This document shows positions 1 to 8,450 of a DNA stretch of 64,000 nt, in pieces. The notes beneath the pieces were generated by a model, which ran no database searches, had not been told where the DNA came from, and saw only the letters and a program-made list of their open reading frames with translations. The DNA comes from Bacillus subtilis (GTDB lineage: Bacteria; Pseudomonadota; Alphaproteobacteria; Rhizobiales; Rhizobiaceae): NCBI GenBank assembly GCA_021733665.1, contig JAHREI010000004.1, forward strand, positions 62,001 to 126,000, in the 5' to 3' direction. Numbering within the stretch: position 1 is the first letter of the stretch; each line of letters opens with the position of its first letter. The translations under genes were made by a program, and so were the position numbers.

Positions 1-1104
1 CGTCCTGAAGCACCGTTCCTCGCTAACATTGCGATGCCATTCGTTTCGATTATGTCGAAAGAATATATGGATAAGCTGGCTGCTGACGGCAAGAAAGAAA
101 ACCTGAACCAGTTCCCTGTAGGCACCGGTCCGTTTACTTTCGTTGCTTATCAGAAAGATGCGGTTATCCGTTATAAAGCCAACCCGGATTTCTGGGGCGA
201 AAAACAGAAGATCGATGATCTGGTCTTTGCAATCACCACCGACGCTTCTGTGCGTGCGCAGAAGCTCAAAGCAGGTGAATGTCATCTGATGTCCTATCCG
301 GCACCTGCCGATATCAAAGGCCTTCAGGAAGATAAAAACCTGAAAGTTGATGAGCAGGCTGGTCTGAATATCGCATATTTCGCCTACAACACCCTAGTTG
401 CGCCTTTTGATAAGCCGGAAGTACGCCGTGCACTCAATCAGGCTGTCAACAAACAGGCCATTATTGATGCCGTGTTCCAGGGTTCTGGTCAGGTAGCGAA
501 GAATCCGATCCCGCCGACAATGTGGGGCTATAACAGCGCGATTGAAGACGACAAGTACGATCCGGAAGCCGCTAAAAAAGCTCTGGAAGCTGCGGGCGTA
601 AAAGATCTGAACATGAAGCTTTGGGCGATGCCTGTCAGCCGTCCATATATGCCGAATGCACGCCGTACTGCTGAGCTGATGCAGGCTGACTTTGAAAAAG
701 TTGGCGTAAAAGCTGAAATCGTATCGATGGAATGGGGTGAATATCTCAAGAAATCAGGCGAAAAAGACCGCGATGGTGCAGTTATTCTCGGCTGGACCGG
801 TGATAATGGTGATCCGGATAACTTCCTCGGCGTATTGCTTGGCTGCGCAGGTGTTGGCGGTAACAACCGTGCACAGTTCTGCTATCAGCCATTTGAAGAT
901 CTGATCCAAAAGGCAAAAATTACTTCCGATCAGGCAGAACGCGTGAAGCTGTATGAACAGGCTCAGGTTATCTTCAAGGAACAGGCTCCTTGGAATACAC
1001 TGGCTCACTCGACAGTTTATGTCCCTATGTCAGCTAAGGTTACAGGCTTCAAAATGAGCCCTCTCGGCGATTACCGTTTCGACGGTGTTGATATTTCCGA
1101 GTAA
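1..1104 (+). CDS. dppA: Peptide ABC transporter substrate-binding protein, DppA-like (5' end outside window)
   Basis: This is the C-terminal 367 residues of a family 5 periplasmic solute-binding protein, which delivers di- or oligopeptides to the membrane permease. The frame is open from base 1 with no start codon, so the signal peptide and first lobe (about 160 residues, judging from the family's usual 530) lie upstream of the window. Family hallmarks are visible: PVGTGPF followed by a YKANPDFWG block near the start, and a run ending GWTGDNGDPDNFL that shapes the peptide site. It heads an operon with two permeases and two ATPases on the same strand. Dipeptide specificity is inferred from the gene order; a haem or oligopeptide substrate is possible. 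Confidence 0.9.
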   Translation, partial: RPEAPFLANIAMPFVSIMSKEYMDKLAADGKKENLNQFPVGTGPFTFVAYQKDAVIRYKANPDFWGEKQKIDDLVFAITTDASVRAQKLKAGECHLMSYPAPADIKGLQEDKNLKVDEQAGLNIAYFAYNTLVAPFDKPEVRRALNQAVNKQAIIDAVFQGSGQVAKNPIPPTMWGYNSAIEDDKYDPEAAKKALEAAGVKDLNMKLWAMPVSRPYMPNARRTAELMQADFEKVGVKAEIVSMEWGEYLKKSGEKDRDGAVILGWTGDNGDPDNFLGVLLGCAGVGGNNRAQFCYQPFEDLIQKAKITSDQAERVKLYEQAQVIFKEQAPWNTLAHSTVYVPMSAKVTGFKMSPLGDYRFDGVDISE

Positions 1105-1119
1105 CCGCTAAAGGAGAAT

Positions 1120-1155
1120 GACCGGGCGCTGGATGAGAAAATTCAGCGCCCGGTC
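1120..1155 (+). terminator. Intra-operon hairpin between dppA and dppB
   Basis: A perfect 12-base inverted repeat (1120-1131 and 1144-1155, GACCGGGCGCTG and its complement) with a 12-base loop lies just after the dppA stop and 11 bases before the dppB start. There is no T run, so it is more likely an mRNA-stabilising or attenuating stem that keeps the binding protein in excess over the permease than a full terminator. Confidence 0.6.
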
Positions 1156-1166
1156 TTGCTATATTC

Positions 1167-2174
1167 ATGATACGATTCATTTTAAGCAAAATTGCCTATT
1201 TGATACCGACATTTTTCGGCATCACTATTCTTGCTTTCGGTTTTGTGCGCGTTTTGCCGGGCGATCCGGTTCTGCTGATGGCAGGGGAGCGCGGCGTTTC
1301 ACCGGAACGGCATGCGGAACTGATGAAACAGTTCGGTTTTGATCAGCCATTGTGGCAGCAGTATCTGGATTATATCTGGAACCTGCTTCATGGTGACTTT
1401 GGCATGTCCATGGTTACCAAAAAACCGGTTATCGCAGAATTTCTTACACTTTTCCCTGCAACAGTCGAATTGGCATTTTGTGCGATTATTCTGGCTGTTC
1501 TTATTGGTATTCCGGCCGGTGTATTTGCCGCTGTCAAGCGCGGTTCGTGGTTTGATCAGACGTCCATGGGCGTGGCACTGGTGGGCTACTCTATGCCGAT
1601 TTTCTGGTGGGGTTTACTGCTTATCATCCTGTTTTCGGGCATTCTGCAGTGGACACCGGTATCGGGACGTATTTCGCTGATGTACTTCTTCCCGCCGGTC
1701 ACAGGTTTTATGCTGATTGACAGTCTTCTGTCCGGACAGAAAGGTGCTTTCGCATCGGCTGTTTCGCATCTCATTTTGCCGACTGTGGTGCTGGCAACTA
1801 TTCCGATGGCAGTTATTGCCCGACAGACCCGTTCCGCGATGCTGGAAGTGTTGGGCGAAGATTACGTTCGTACAGCCCGTGCCAAAGGTCTTGGGCAGCG
1901 CCGTGTTATCGGTATGCATGCCCTGCGTAATGCACTCATTCCGGTTATTACCACAATCGGTTTGCAGGTAGGCGTCTTGCTGGGCGGTGCGATCCTGACT
2001 GAAACTATTTTCTCCTGGCCGGGGATCGGCAAATGGATGATCGACAGTATTTTCCGTCGTGACTATCCGTCGGTTCAGGGCGGTTTGCTCCTGATCGCGA
2101 TCCTTGTGATGGTTGTTAATCTGGCTGTTGATTTGCTCTACGGCTTAATCAACCCGCGCATCCGGCATAAGTGA
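1167..2174 (+). CDS. dppB: Peptide ABC transporter permease, DppB-like
   Basis: Inner-membrane permease subunit of 335 residues, the normal length for DppB/OppB. It starts with an N-terminal membrane helix (residues about 9-30), then a periplasmic stretch, then five more helices. The cytoplasmic EAA loop that docks on the ATPase is visible around residues 225-260 (EDYVRTARAKGL followed by an ALRNALIPV block). The family signature GGAILTETIFSWPGIG is present near residue 275. The stop codon overlaps a possible upstream GTG of dppC by two bases, so translation of B and C is probably coupled. Confidence 0.92.
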   Translation: MIRFILSKIAYLIPTFFGITILAFGFVRVLPGDPVLLMAGERGVSPERHAELMKQFGFDQPLWQQYLDYIWNLLHGDFGMSMVTKKPVIAEFLTLFPATVELAFCAIILAVLIGIPAGVFAAVKRGSWFDQTSMGVALVGYSMPIFWWGLLLIILFSGILQWTPVSGRISLMYFFPPVTGFMLIDSLLSGQKGAFASAVSHLILPTVVLATIPMAVIARQTRSAMLEVLGEDYVRTARAKGLGQRRVIGMHALRNALIPVITTIGLQVGVLLGGAILTETIFSWPGIGKWMIDSIFRRDYPSVQGGLLLIAILVMVVNLAVDLLYGLINPRIRHK

Positions 2175-2182
2175 GGTTTCCA

Positions 2183-3091
2183 ATGAGTAATTCTACTGTA
2201 CCACTGGAAAAGCCGGTTGATGTGTCGTTCCGACGTCAGCTTGCGGATTTCTGGTTTTACTTCAGTGTTAACCGCGGTGCGGTTATCGGACTGTTTGTTT
2301 TTGTTGCGCTGGTGCTGGTGGCTGTTTTTGCACCTTTGCTGGCACCACATGATCCGACACAGCAATATCGCGATGCGTTGCTGACCCCGCCGGTCTGGCA
2401 GGAGGGCGGTAAGGCTGCCTATCTGCTCGGTACCGATGCGGTTGGTCGGGATGTGCTTTCCCGATTGATTTACGGTTCACAATATTCGCTGTTTATCGGT
2501 CTGGTTGTTGTTGTTCTGTCGCTTGTTTCCGGTGTGACTGTCGGCCTGATTGCCGGTTTCTTCGGCGGCGTGGTTGATACAATCATCATGCGTGTGATGG
2601 ATATCATCCTATCCTTCCCGTCGCTTATTCTGGCACTGGTTCTGGTAGCTATTCTCGGACCTGGTCTGATGAATGCGATGATCGCGATTGCTCTGGTTTT
2701 GCAGCCGCATTTTGCACGCCTGACCCGTGCAGCAGTTATGGCAGAAAAGAACCGTGAATATGTGGTTGCAGCCCGTCTGGCCGGTGCCAGCCGTCTGCGT
2801 CTGATGTTTAAGACCATCTTGCCGAATTGCATGGCACCACTGATCGTGCAGGGCACTTTGTCCTTCTCCAATGCGATCCTTGATGCCGCGGCTCTTGGCT
2901 TCCTTGGTATGGGCGCACAGCCGCCGACACCGGAATGGGGTACAATGCTGGCCGAAGCCCGTGAGTTCATCACCCGTGCATGGTGGGTTGTGACCTTCCC
3001 GGGGCTTGCCATTCTGATCACTGTTCTGGCCATTAATCTGGTTGGTGACGGTATGCGCGATGCGCTTGATCCAAAACTGAAGAGGAGCTGA
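2183..3091 (+). CDS. dppC: Peptide ABC transporter permease, DppC-like
   Basis: Second permease subunit, 302 residues from the ATG at 2183. An upstream in-frame GTG at 2171 overlaps the dppB stop, but the GAGG at 2173-2176 sits six bases before the ATG and decides for it. An N-terminal OppC-type segment is followed by six predicted helices. The EAA loop is seen around NREYVVAARLAGASRL. The block LGTDAVGRDVLSRLIYG is typical of DppC/OppC. It forms the transmembrane heterodimer with DppB. Substrate is inferred only from the family. Confidence 0.92.
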   Translation: MSNSTVPLEKPVDVSFRRQLADFWFYFSVNRGAVIGLFVFVALVLVAVFAPLLAPHDPTQQYRDALLTPPVWQEGGKAAYLLGTDAVGRDVLSRLIYGSQYSLFIGLVVVVLSLVSGVTVGLIAGFFGGVVDTIIMRVMDIILSFPSLILALVLVAILGPGLMNAMIAIALVLQPHFARLTRAAVMAEKNREYVVAARLAGASRLRLMFKTILPNCMAPLIVQGTLSFSNAILDAAALGFLGMGAQPPTPEWGTMLAEAREFITRAWWVVTFPGLAILITVLAINLVGDGMRDALDPKLKRS

Positions 3092-3093
3092 CG

Positions 3094-3948
3094 ATGGCTC
3101 TTTTGGAAATTAAAAACCTGACAGTAGCTTTTGATACATCGACAGGTGCGTTTAAAGCGGTGGATGGCATCGATATTTCTGTCGATACCGGTGAAGTGCT
3201 GGCGATTGTCGGTGAATCCGGTTCAGGTAAATCTGTCGGTATGCTGGCAGTGATGGGGCTGTTGCCTAAAACGGCAACTGTTACTGCTGACAAGATGGAA
3301 TTTGACGGACGTGATCTGCTCAAAATGAGCGATAAAGAACGCCGTGCAATTATTGGCCGTGAAATCTCTATGATTTTTCAGGAGCCGATTGCCAGTCTCA
3401 ATCCGTGCTTTACTGTTGGTTTTCAGCTTGAGGAAGTCCTGCGCTTTCATCTTGGCATGGGTAAAACAGAACGTCGTGCCCGTGCCATTGAGTTGCTGGA
3501 ACTGGTTGGTATCCGCGATGCTGCTGACCGTCTTGGCAGCTATCCGCATCAGATGTCCGGTGGTCAGTGTCAGCGCGTTATGATTGCGATTGCAATTGCT
3601 TGCAATCCGAAGCTGCTGATCGCAGATGAACCGACAACAGCGCTTGATGTGACTATTCAGAAGCAAATTTTGGATCTGCTGATGCGGTTGCAGGAAGAAC
3701 ATGGCATGGGTCTGATTATGATCACGCATGACATGGGTGTTGTGGCAGAAACCGCAGACCGTGTGATTGTGCAGTACAAAGGCCATAAAATGGAAGATGC
3801 GGATGTGCTCTCCTTGTTCGAGAACCCGCAAAATCCTTATACGAGAGCTCTGCTTTCAGCCTTGCCGGAAAATGCGACCGGTGACCGTTTGCCAACGGTT
3901 TCCGATTTTGTCCTGCAAAATGCCGCATCGTCAGGAGCTGCCCTATGA
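3094..3948 (+). CDS. dppD: Peptide ABC transporter ATPase, DppD-like
   Basis: Cytoplasmic ATPase of 284 residues that powers peptide uptake together with DppF. Walker A GESGSGKS is at residues 40-47, the signature motif reads MSGGQCQR, and Walker B is LLIADEPTTALD. The end of the protein is short compared with the 320-330 residues common for DppD: it stops soon after RLPTVSDF and lacks the cysteine-containing oligopeptide-transporter tail. I see no frameshift, so this looks like a natural short form. It starts two bases after dppC, and its last four bases overlap the start of dppF (ATGA). Confidence 0.9.
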   Translation: MALLEIKNLTVAFDTSTGAFKAVDGIDISVDTGEVLAIVGESGSGKSVGMLAVMGLLPKTATVTADKMEFDGRDLLKMSDKERRAIIGREISMIFQEPIASLNPCFTVGFQLEEVLRFHLGMGKTERRARAIELLELVGIRDAADRLGSYPHQMSGGQCQRVMIAIAIACNPKLLIADEPTTALDVTIQKQILDLLMRLQEEHGMGLIMITHDMGVVAETADRVIVQYKGHKMEDADVLSLFENPQNPYTRALLSALPENATGDRLPTVSDFVLQNAASSGAAL

Positions 3949-4787
3949 GTGAGATCGTTCTTGAAGCCCGTAACATCGTGCGGGATTATCACAGCGGCGG
4001 CGGCCTGTTCTCCAAGGCAAAAACCGTCCATGCGGTGAAGAATGTCAGCTTTTCGGTAGAGAAGGGTAAGACGCTGGCGATTGTTGGTGAGAGTGGTTGC
4101 GGTAAGTCAACGCTCGCCCGCATCCTGACTTTGATTGACCCGCAGACATCCGGTGAATTGCTGATTGACGGGCATCCGGTGAATATTGCGACCGATGGAC
4201 TGACCCGCGAAATGCGCCAGCGTGTGCAGATCGTGTTTCAGAACCCTTATGGCTCACTTAATCCGCGCCAGAAGATTGGTGATGTATTGGCAGAACCGCT
4301 TTTGCTGAACACCAATATGTCAGCAAAAGAGCGTCAGGAAAAAGCGATGCAGATGCTGCTCAAGGTCGGTCTTGGCCGTGAGCATTTCAATCGCTATCCG
4401 CATATGTTCTCCGGTGGTCAGCGGCAGCGTATTGCGATTGCCCGTGCTTTGATGCTCAGCCCGCGTTTGCTGGTTCTTGATGAGCCGGTATCGGCGCTCG
4501 ATCTGTCCGTACAGGCACAGGTACTGAACCTTCTTGCTGATTTGCAGGAAGAGTTTGACCTGACCTATGTTTTCATCAGTCATGATTTGTCCGTGGTGCG
4601 CTATATCGCTGATGAAGTGATGGTGATGTATTACGGTGAGGTGGTTGAATACGGCACACGTGATGATGTGTTCAATAATCCGCGCCATGACTATACCAAG
4701 AAGCTGTTTGCGGCCACACCGCGCTCGGATGTTGAAAGCATCCGTCAGCGTGTTGCAGAACGTGCGAAAAAACGCTCTGCTGCTTAA
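3945..4787 (+). CDS. dppF: Peptide ABC transporter ATPase, DppF-like
   Basis: Second ATPase of the importer, 280 residues. Walker A is GESGCGKS around residues 46-53, the signature is FSGGQRQRIAIARAL, Walker B is LLVLDEPVSALDLS, and the switch histidine is in FISHDLSVV. Its start codon overlaps the dppD stop by four bases, a sign of translational coupling and equal production of the two ATPases. The operon ends here: a palindromic repeat and then a strong bidirectional terminator follow. As in DppD, the C-terminal extension is short. Confidence 0.92.
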   Translation: MSEIVLEARNIVRDYHSGGGLFSKAKTVHAVKNVSFSVEKGKTLAIVGESGCGKSTLARILTLIDPQTSGELLIDGHPVNIATDGLTREMRQRVQIVFQNPYGSLNPRQKIGDVLAEPLLLNTNMSAKERQEKAMQMLLKVGLGREHFNRYPHMFSGGQRQRIAIARALMLSPRLLVLDEPVSALDLSVQAQVLNLLADLQEEFDLTYVFISHDLSVVRYIADEVMVMYYGEVVEYGTRDDVFNNPRHDYTKKLFAATPRSDVESIRQRVAERAKKRSAA

Positions 4788-4833
4788 AGCGCATCCCGAA
4801 AAGTGTGAAACGGTTTTCGGATAAAATGCGCGT
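4788..4833. repeat. Brucellaceae-type intergenic palindromic repeat, partial copy
   Basis: The block GCATCCCGAAAAGTGTGAAA and the complementary TTTTCGG...ATGCGC arm form an imperfect palindrome directly after dppF. A close relative of this block occurs at 43331-43374 inside a longer element. Such palindromes are scattered between genes in Brucella, Ochrobactrum and rhizobia; here only the first half of the composite element is present. Confidence 0.75.
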
Positions 4834-4857
4834 TAAAACAAATGATTAGAAAATGAA

Positions 4858-4891
4858 AACGCCGCGCTGAGTAATCAGCGCGGCGTTTTTT
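4858..4891. terminator. Bidirectional terminator between dppF and choV
   Basis: A perfect 13-base stem (4858-4870 with 4875-4887, AACGCCGCGCTGA) has a GTAA loop and is flanked by A residues on the left and T residues on the right. It serves both the plus-strand dpp operon and the minus-strand choline operon, which converge here. Confidence 0.92.
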
Positions 4892-4906
4892 ATTAAGATT
4901 TAGACT

Positions 4907-5944
4907 TCATCTCTGATGACGGGTCAGACTGCGCACTACATCATCCGCAGAGATTTTGCCGACAATTGCACCATTATGCACTACACCGACATCGCCATTA
5001 TTGCGCACCATCGCCTGCATAATATCCTGAATAGGCGTATCGGGCTTGGCTGTTGCTGCGAAAGGACGTGGCGGTGCACTACGATCAAGTGCTGACATGA
5101 TGTCGGCTGCCAGCAAAACACTGAGCGGGTTCATATTGGCGACGAAATCTGCGACATAGTCATTGGCCGGTTTGCTGAGAATATCCTGCCCGTTGCCGCA
5201 CTGAATGATACGGCCGCCTTCCATGATGGCGATGCGGTTGCCGAGCTTCATTGCTTCATCCAGATCATGGCTGACAAAGACGATGGTCTTTTTCAGATGA
5301 TCCTGCAAATGCAATAGCTCATCCTGCAAACGCGCGCGGATTAGCGGATCAAGCGCGGAAAACGGCTCATCCATCAACAGGATCGGAGCGCCGGTGGCAA
5401 AGGCGCGGGCAAGGCCGACACGCTGCTGCATGCCGCCGGACAATTCACCGACTTTACGTGTTGCCCAGTCCTGTAGGCCTACCAGTTCCAGCTGATGTGC
5501 AACTGCTTCTGCACGTTCCTGTTTTTTGAGCCCTGCAATTTCCAAACCAAAGCCGACATTATCGGCGACAGTGCGCCAAGGCAGCAGGCCGAATTGCTGG
5601 AATACCATCGAGATCAGATGGGTACGCAGATAGCGCAATTCTTTCGTGCCGGCATCGGTGACATTAAACGCCTGATTATCGTGATAAACAGTGACACAAC
5701 CACGGCTGATCGGGGTAAGGCGGTTGATGGCACGCAATAATGTGGATTTTCCGGACCCGGACAAGCCCATCAGAACGAGTAACTCGCCCTCACGGATATC
5801 CAGTGAACAATTATGAACGCCGAGGATATGTCCGGTTTCTTCCTGAATTTCCGTCCGGCTAAAACCCTGATCGGCAAGATCAAGCGCGCGATCTGTTTTA
5901 TTGCCGAAAACAATACTGATATTTTGAAGACTGATTGAAGCCAT
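4907..5944 (-). CDS. choV: Choline/glycine betaine ABC transporter ATPase
   Basis: ATPase of 345 residues from the ProV/OpuAA family, which energises import of quaternary amines. Walker A GLSGSGKS lies at residues 60-67, the signature is LSGGMQQRVGLARAF, Walker B is ILLMDEPFSALDPL, and the H-loop is in VFVSHDLDEA. A shortened C-terminal segment (about residues 270-345, with DTPIQDIMQAMVRNNGDVGV) resembles one CBS repeat, the region that senses ionic strength in osmoregulated relatives. It lies two bases after the permease gene and is last in the operon. Naming follows the choXWV system of Sinorhizobium; betaine rather than choline remains possible. Confidence 0.85.
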   Translation of the reverse strand: MASISLQNISIVFGNKTDRALDLADQGFSRTEIQEETGHILGVHNCSLDIREGELLVLMGLSGSGKSTLLRAINRLTPISRGCVTVYHDNQAFNVTDAGTKELRYLRTHLISMVFQQFGLLPWRTVADNVGFGLEIAGLKKQERAEAVAHQLELVGLQDWATRKVGELSGGMQQRVGLARAFATGAPILLMDEPFSALDPLIRARLQDELLHLQDHLKKTIVFVSHDLDEAMKLGNRIAIMEGGRIIQCGNGQDILSKPANDYVADFVANMNPLSVLLAADIMSALDRSAPPRPFAATAKPDTPIQDIMQAMVRNNGDVGVVHNGAIVGKISADDVVRSLTRHQR

Positions 5945-5946
5945 GA

Positions 5947-6783
5947 TTATTTTTCCCTGCCCGGACGGAAGATGCGGTCGAGAATAATAGCGACAACAAC
6001 AATGACTAATCCCGCTTCAAAGCCCAGTGCGGTATTCACGGAGTTCAATGCGCGTACAACCGGCACGCCAAGACCATTGGCACCAACGAGTGCAGCAATC
6101 ACAACCATCGATAAAGACAGCATAATGGTCTGTGTGAGGCCTGCCAAAATTTGCGGCATGGCGTAAGGTAGTTCAATTTTCCAGAGCAATTGGCGACGGG
6201 ATGCACCAAACGCTTCACCGGCTTCTTTCAAATGCGACGGCGTTGAAGAAATACCGAGATGGGTCAAGCGCACAGGGGCGGGCAGGACAAAGATTGCCGT
6301 GGCCAGCAGCCCCGGCACCATACCAATGCCGAAAAACACAATCGCCGGAATAAGATAGACAAAGGTTGGCAAAGTCTGCATCAGATCAAGGATCGGGCGC
6401 AGCACTGCATAGAGTTTAGGCCTGTGTGCGGAGGCAATGCCAAGCGGTACGCCGAGCGCCATACAGATAAAACAGGCTGATAGAACCAGTGTCAGGGTTT
6501 CCAGTGTCTGATCCCAGTAGCCCTGATTGAGAATAAACAAAAAGCCCAGAATAGTCAGGACAACAGTTGAGATTTTACGCTGCAAACCCCATGCGATGGC
6601 TGCAAAAATTGCAATCAATATAAAGGGATGCGGGAATTTGAGTGCAGCCAGCAAACCGTCAATCAAGGTCTGCATAACGGCGGCAATACCGTCAAACAGC
6701 CAGCTCAGATTTTCAGTTAACCAGGTGACAGCATTTTTTGCTGTGCGCCCGACGGGAATTTTTTGTGAAGTCAGCCAGTCCAA
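5947..6783 (-). CDS. choW: Choline/glycine betaine ABC transporter permease
   Basis: Inner-membrane permease of 278 residues, the usual ProW/ChoW length. After a short N-terminal region come about six hydrophobic helices. The binding-protein-dependent transport EAA loop is visible near residues 185-215 (HLKEAGEAFGASRRQLLW). The block MQTLPTFVYLIPAIVFFGIG is typical of ProW. It lies between the binding protein gene (126 bases upstream, with a hairpin in the gap) and the ATPase gene (two bases downstream). Confidence 0.88.
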   Translation of the reverse strand: MDWLTSQKIPVGRTAKNAVTWLTENLSWLFDGIAAVMQTLIDGLLAALKFPHPFILIAIFAAIAWGLQRKISTVVLTILGFLFILNQGYWDQTLETLTLVLSACFICMALGVPLGIASAHRPKLYAVLRPILDLMQTLPTFVYLIPAIVFFGIGMVPGLLATAIFVLPAPVRLTHLGISSTPSHLKEAGEAFGASRRQLLWKIELPYAMPQILAGLTQTIMLSLSMVVIAALVGANGLGVPVVRALNSVNTALGFEAGLVIVVVAIILDRIFRPGREK

Positions 6784-6863
6784 AAGTCAGGCCCCCGTTT
6801 CCTGTCAGTATATTCCGGAGCATATCCGGTTGAAAAATAATCGAAAATACTGCTGTCAATCTG

Positions 6864-6896
6864 AAGCAGCCGCCCTGAGGCTCAGAGCCGCTGCTT
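6864..6896 (-). other. Hairpin between choX and choW
   Basis: An imperfect inverted repeat (AAGCAGC at 6864-6870 pairing with GCTGCTT at 6890-6896, with further pairing inside) lies in the gap after choX. It probably lowers expression of the membrane and ATPase genes relative to the binding protein. Confidence 0.5.
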
Positions 6897-6909
6897 TTAT
6901 CGGTAATAT

Positions 6910-7905
6910 TTAAAGGCCGAAAGCTGCTTTCACAGTTGCCAGTCCGTCTTTACCGTCAAAGGTGGTGACGTCTTTCAGCCACGGGCTGAGTGCATCCGGA
7001 TTGGCTTTGATCCATGCGGTTGCTGCTTTCGCCGGATCTTCACCATCGTCCAGAATTTGCCCCATGATCTGGTTTTCCATTTCAAGGGTGAACTCAAGAT
7101 TGGTCAGGAATTTCCCGACATTCGGGCATTGTTCAGTGTAACCGTTCCAGACATTGGTTTCGACTTTTGCACCGCCGAGGTTCGGACCAAAAAATTCATC
7201 GCCGCCTTCGAGATAGCGCATGTCAAAGCGCGAGTTCATCGGATGCGGTTCCCAGCCTAAAAAGACCACTGGCTTCTTGGCTTTAATATCCTTAGCGACC
7301 TGTGCCAGCATGCCCTGTTCTGAGGATTCGGCGAGATCAAAACCTTTGAGGTCAAAGGCACCTTTGGAAATCATATCGAGGATCAGACGATTGCCGTCAT
7401 TGCCCGGCTCAATACCATAGATTTTATTGCCGAGCTTGTCTTTGAACTTGGCGATATCAGAGAAGTTTTTCAGCCCCTCATCATAGGCAAATGCAGGCAC
7501 AGCCAAGGTATATTTTGCGCCGGTCAGATTGGTGCGCAGGGTAATGACAGTTTTATCATCAAGATACGGTTGCAAATCCGCAGCCATTGACGGGTTCCAG
7601 AAACCGAGGAACACATCAATATCTTTCTTGCTCAGTGATGCATAGGTCACCGGAACGGACAGAATTTTGATGTCTGTTTTATAGCCAAGTGCTTTGAGAA
7701 TTTCTGTCGTGACGGCAGTTGTCGAGGTAATATCCGTCCAGCCGACATCAGAAAAACGGATGGTTGAGCAGGCTTCAGGCTCCGCAGCCATTGTACCGGA
7801 ACTGCCGGCGAAAAAAGCGGCGCAGCTCAGCGCCAGAGCAGCAGCCCGTATTTTCGTCATCGACAGTTTGGTTGGGTACAGCTGTTTTGCTGACTGGAAA
7901 TGCAT
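6910..7905 (-). CDS. choX: Choline/betaine ABC transporter periplasmic binding protein
   Basis: Periplasmic binding protein (OpuAC family), 331 residues from the ATG at 7905. GGAGAG five bases before it supports this start over an in-frame ATG at 7917. A secretion signal ends around GTMAA. Aromatic residues lining the choline pocket in Sinorhizobium ChoX have plausible matches here: the Trp and Asp in DVGWTD, the Trp in FLGFWNP, the Tyr in GAKYTL and the Trp in FLGWEPHP. That match is my reading by eye. It is the first gene of the operon and delivers substrate to ChoW/ChoV, supporting osmoprotection or choline catabolism. Confidence 0.85.
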   Translation of the reverse strand: MHFQSAKQLYPTKLSMTKIRAAALALSCAAFFAGSSGTMAAEPEACSTIRFSDVGWTDITSTTAVTTEILKALGYKTDIKILSVPVTYASLSKKDIDVFLGFWNPSMAADLQPYLDDKTVITLRTNLTGAKYTLAVPAFAYDEGLKNFSDIAKFKDKLGNKIYGIEPGNDGNRLILDMISKGAFDLKGFDLAESSEQGMLAQVAKDIKAKKPVVFLGWEPHPMNSRFDMRYLEGGDEFFGPNLGGAKVETNVWNGYTEQCPNVGKFLTNLEFTLEMENQIMGQILDDGEDPAKAATAWIKANPDALSPWLKDVTTFDGKDGLATVKAAFGL

Positions 7906-8450
7906 GAATCTCTCCATTGACCGGACTATATTTATTTATCACAGAGCATTTCCGCTTCCCCGAAACTGCTCTGTTGTTTGTATTTATGCAGTTTGACAGA
8001 AAACCGCAGCACAGTTTTGTGCGACATGTTCCGGCCCCTCAAAGTTAAACAAGCATCAAAGTCCGGAGTCTTCAAGCTGTTTTGTTCCTCTAGAATCCGC
8101 AAACACGACAATTAAAGTCGGAATGAGGCAGGCTAAAAATAATATGCAGTAATTTCAAGGCTAAAGCTGAAAATTAAATTCAGAATCACCATTGAATGCC
8201 GGATGCGCCGTTTTATATCCCGATAAGAATAACTAAATTGACGGTAAGGATTGTGCTGCAATAGCTGCGCTGTCTGTGAGACTGATACAGAGTTTGAAGT
8301 GCATTGCCGGACGTGCGGCATTTGGGATTTTAAAAATCCGGTGCTGTTGCGTATTTCTGTGAAACTATGCAAGGGTTTACGGGAAAAATGTTTTGTCCGG
8401 TTTAAGGCTGATCAGCATGCCGGATATGAGCTGAAATAAAGGACAAGGCT
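7906..8450. other. Intergenic region, choX upstream region and DUF2333 upstream region
   Basis: About 540 bases between divergent genes. It should hold the promoters of choX (minus) and the DUF2333 gene (plus). At 7943-7972 there is a short palindrome AGAGCATTTCCG...TGCTCT that resembles the right end of the repeat at 43328-43428. No convincing coding sequence or RNA gene was seen. Confidence 0.5.

Noticed and set aside
8251-8439. Cysteine-rich 62-codon frame before the DUF2333 gene
   Set aside because: It would need a TTG start with AAGGA only one base away, there is a stop just before it, and no homologue is known to me; the CxxC pattern seems accidental.
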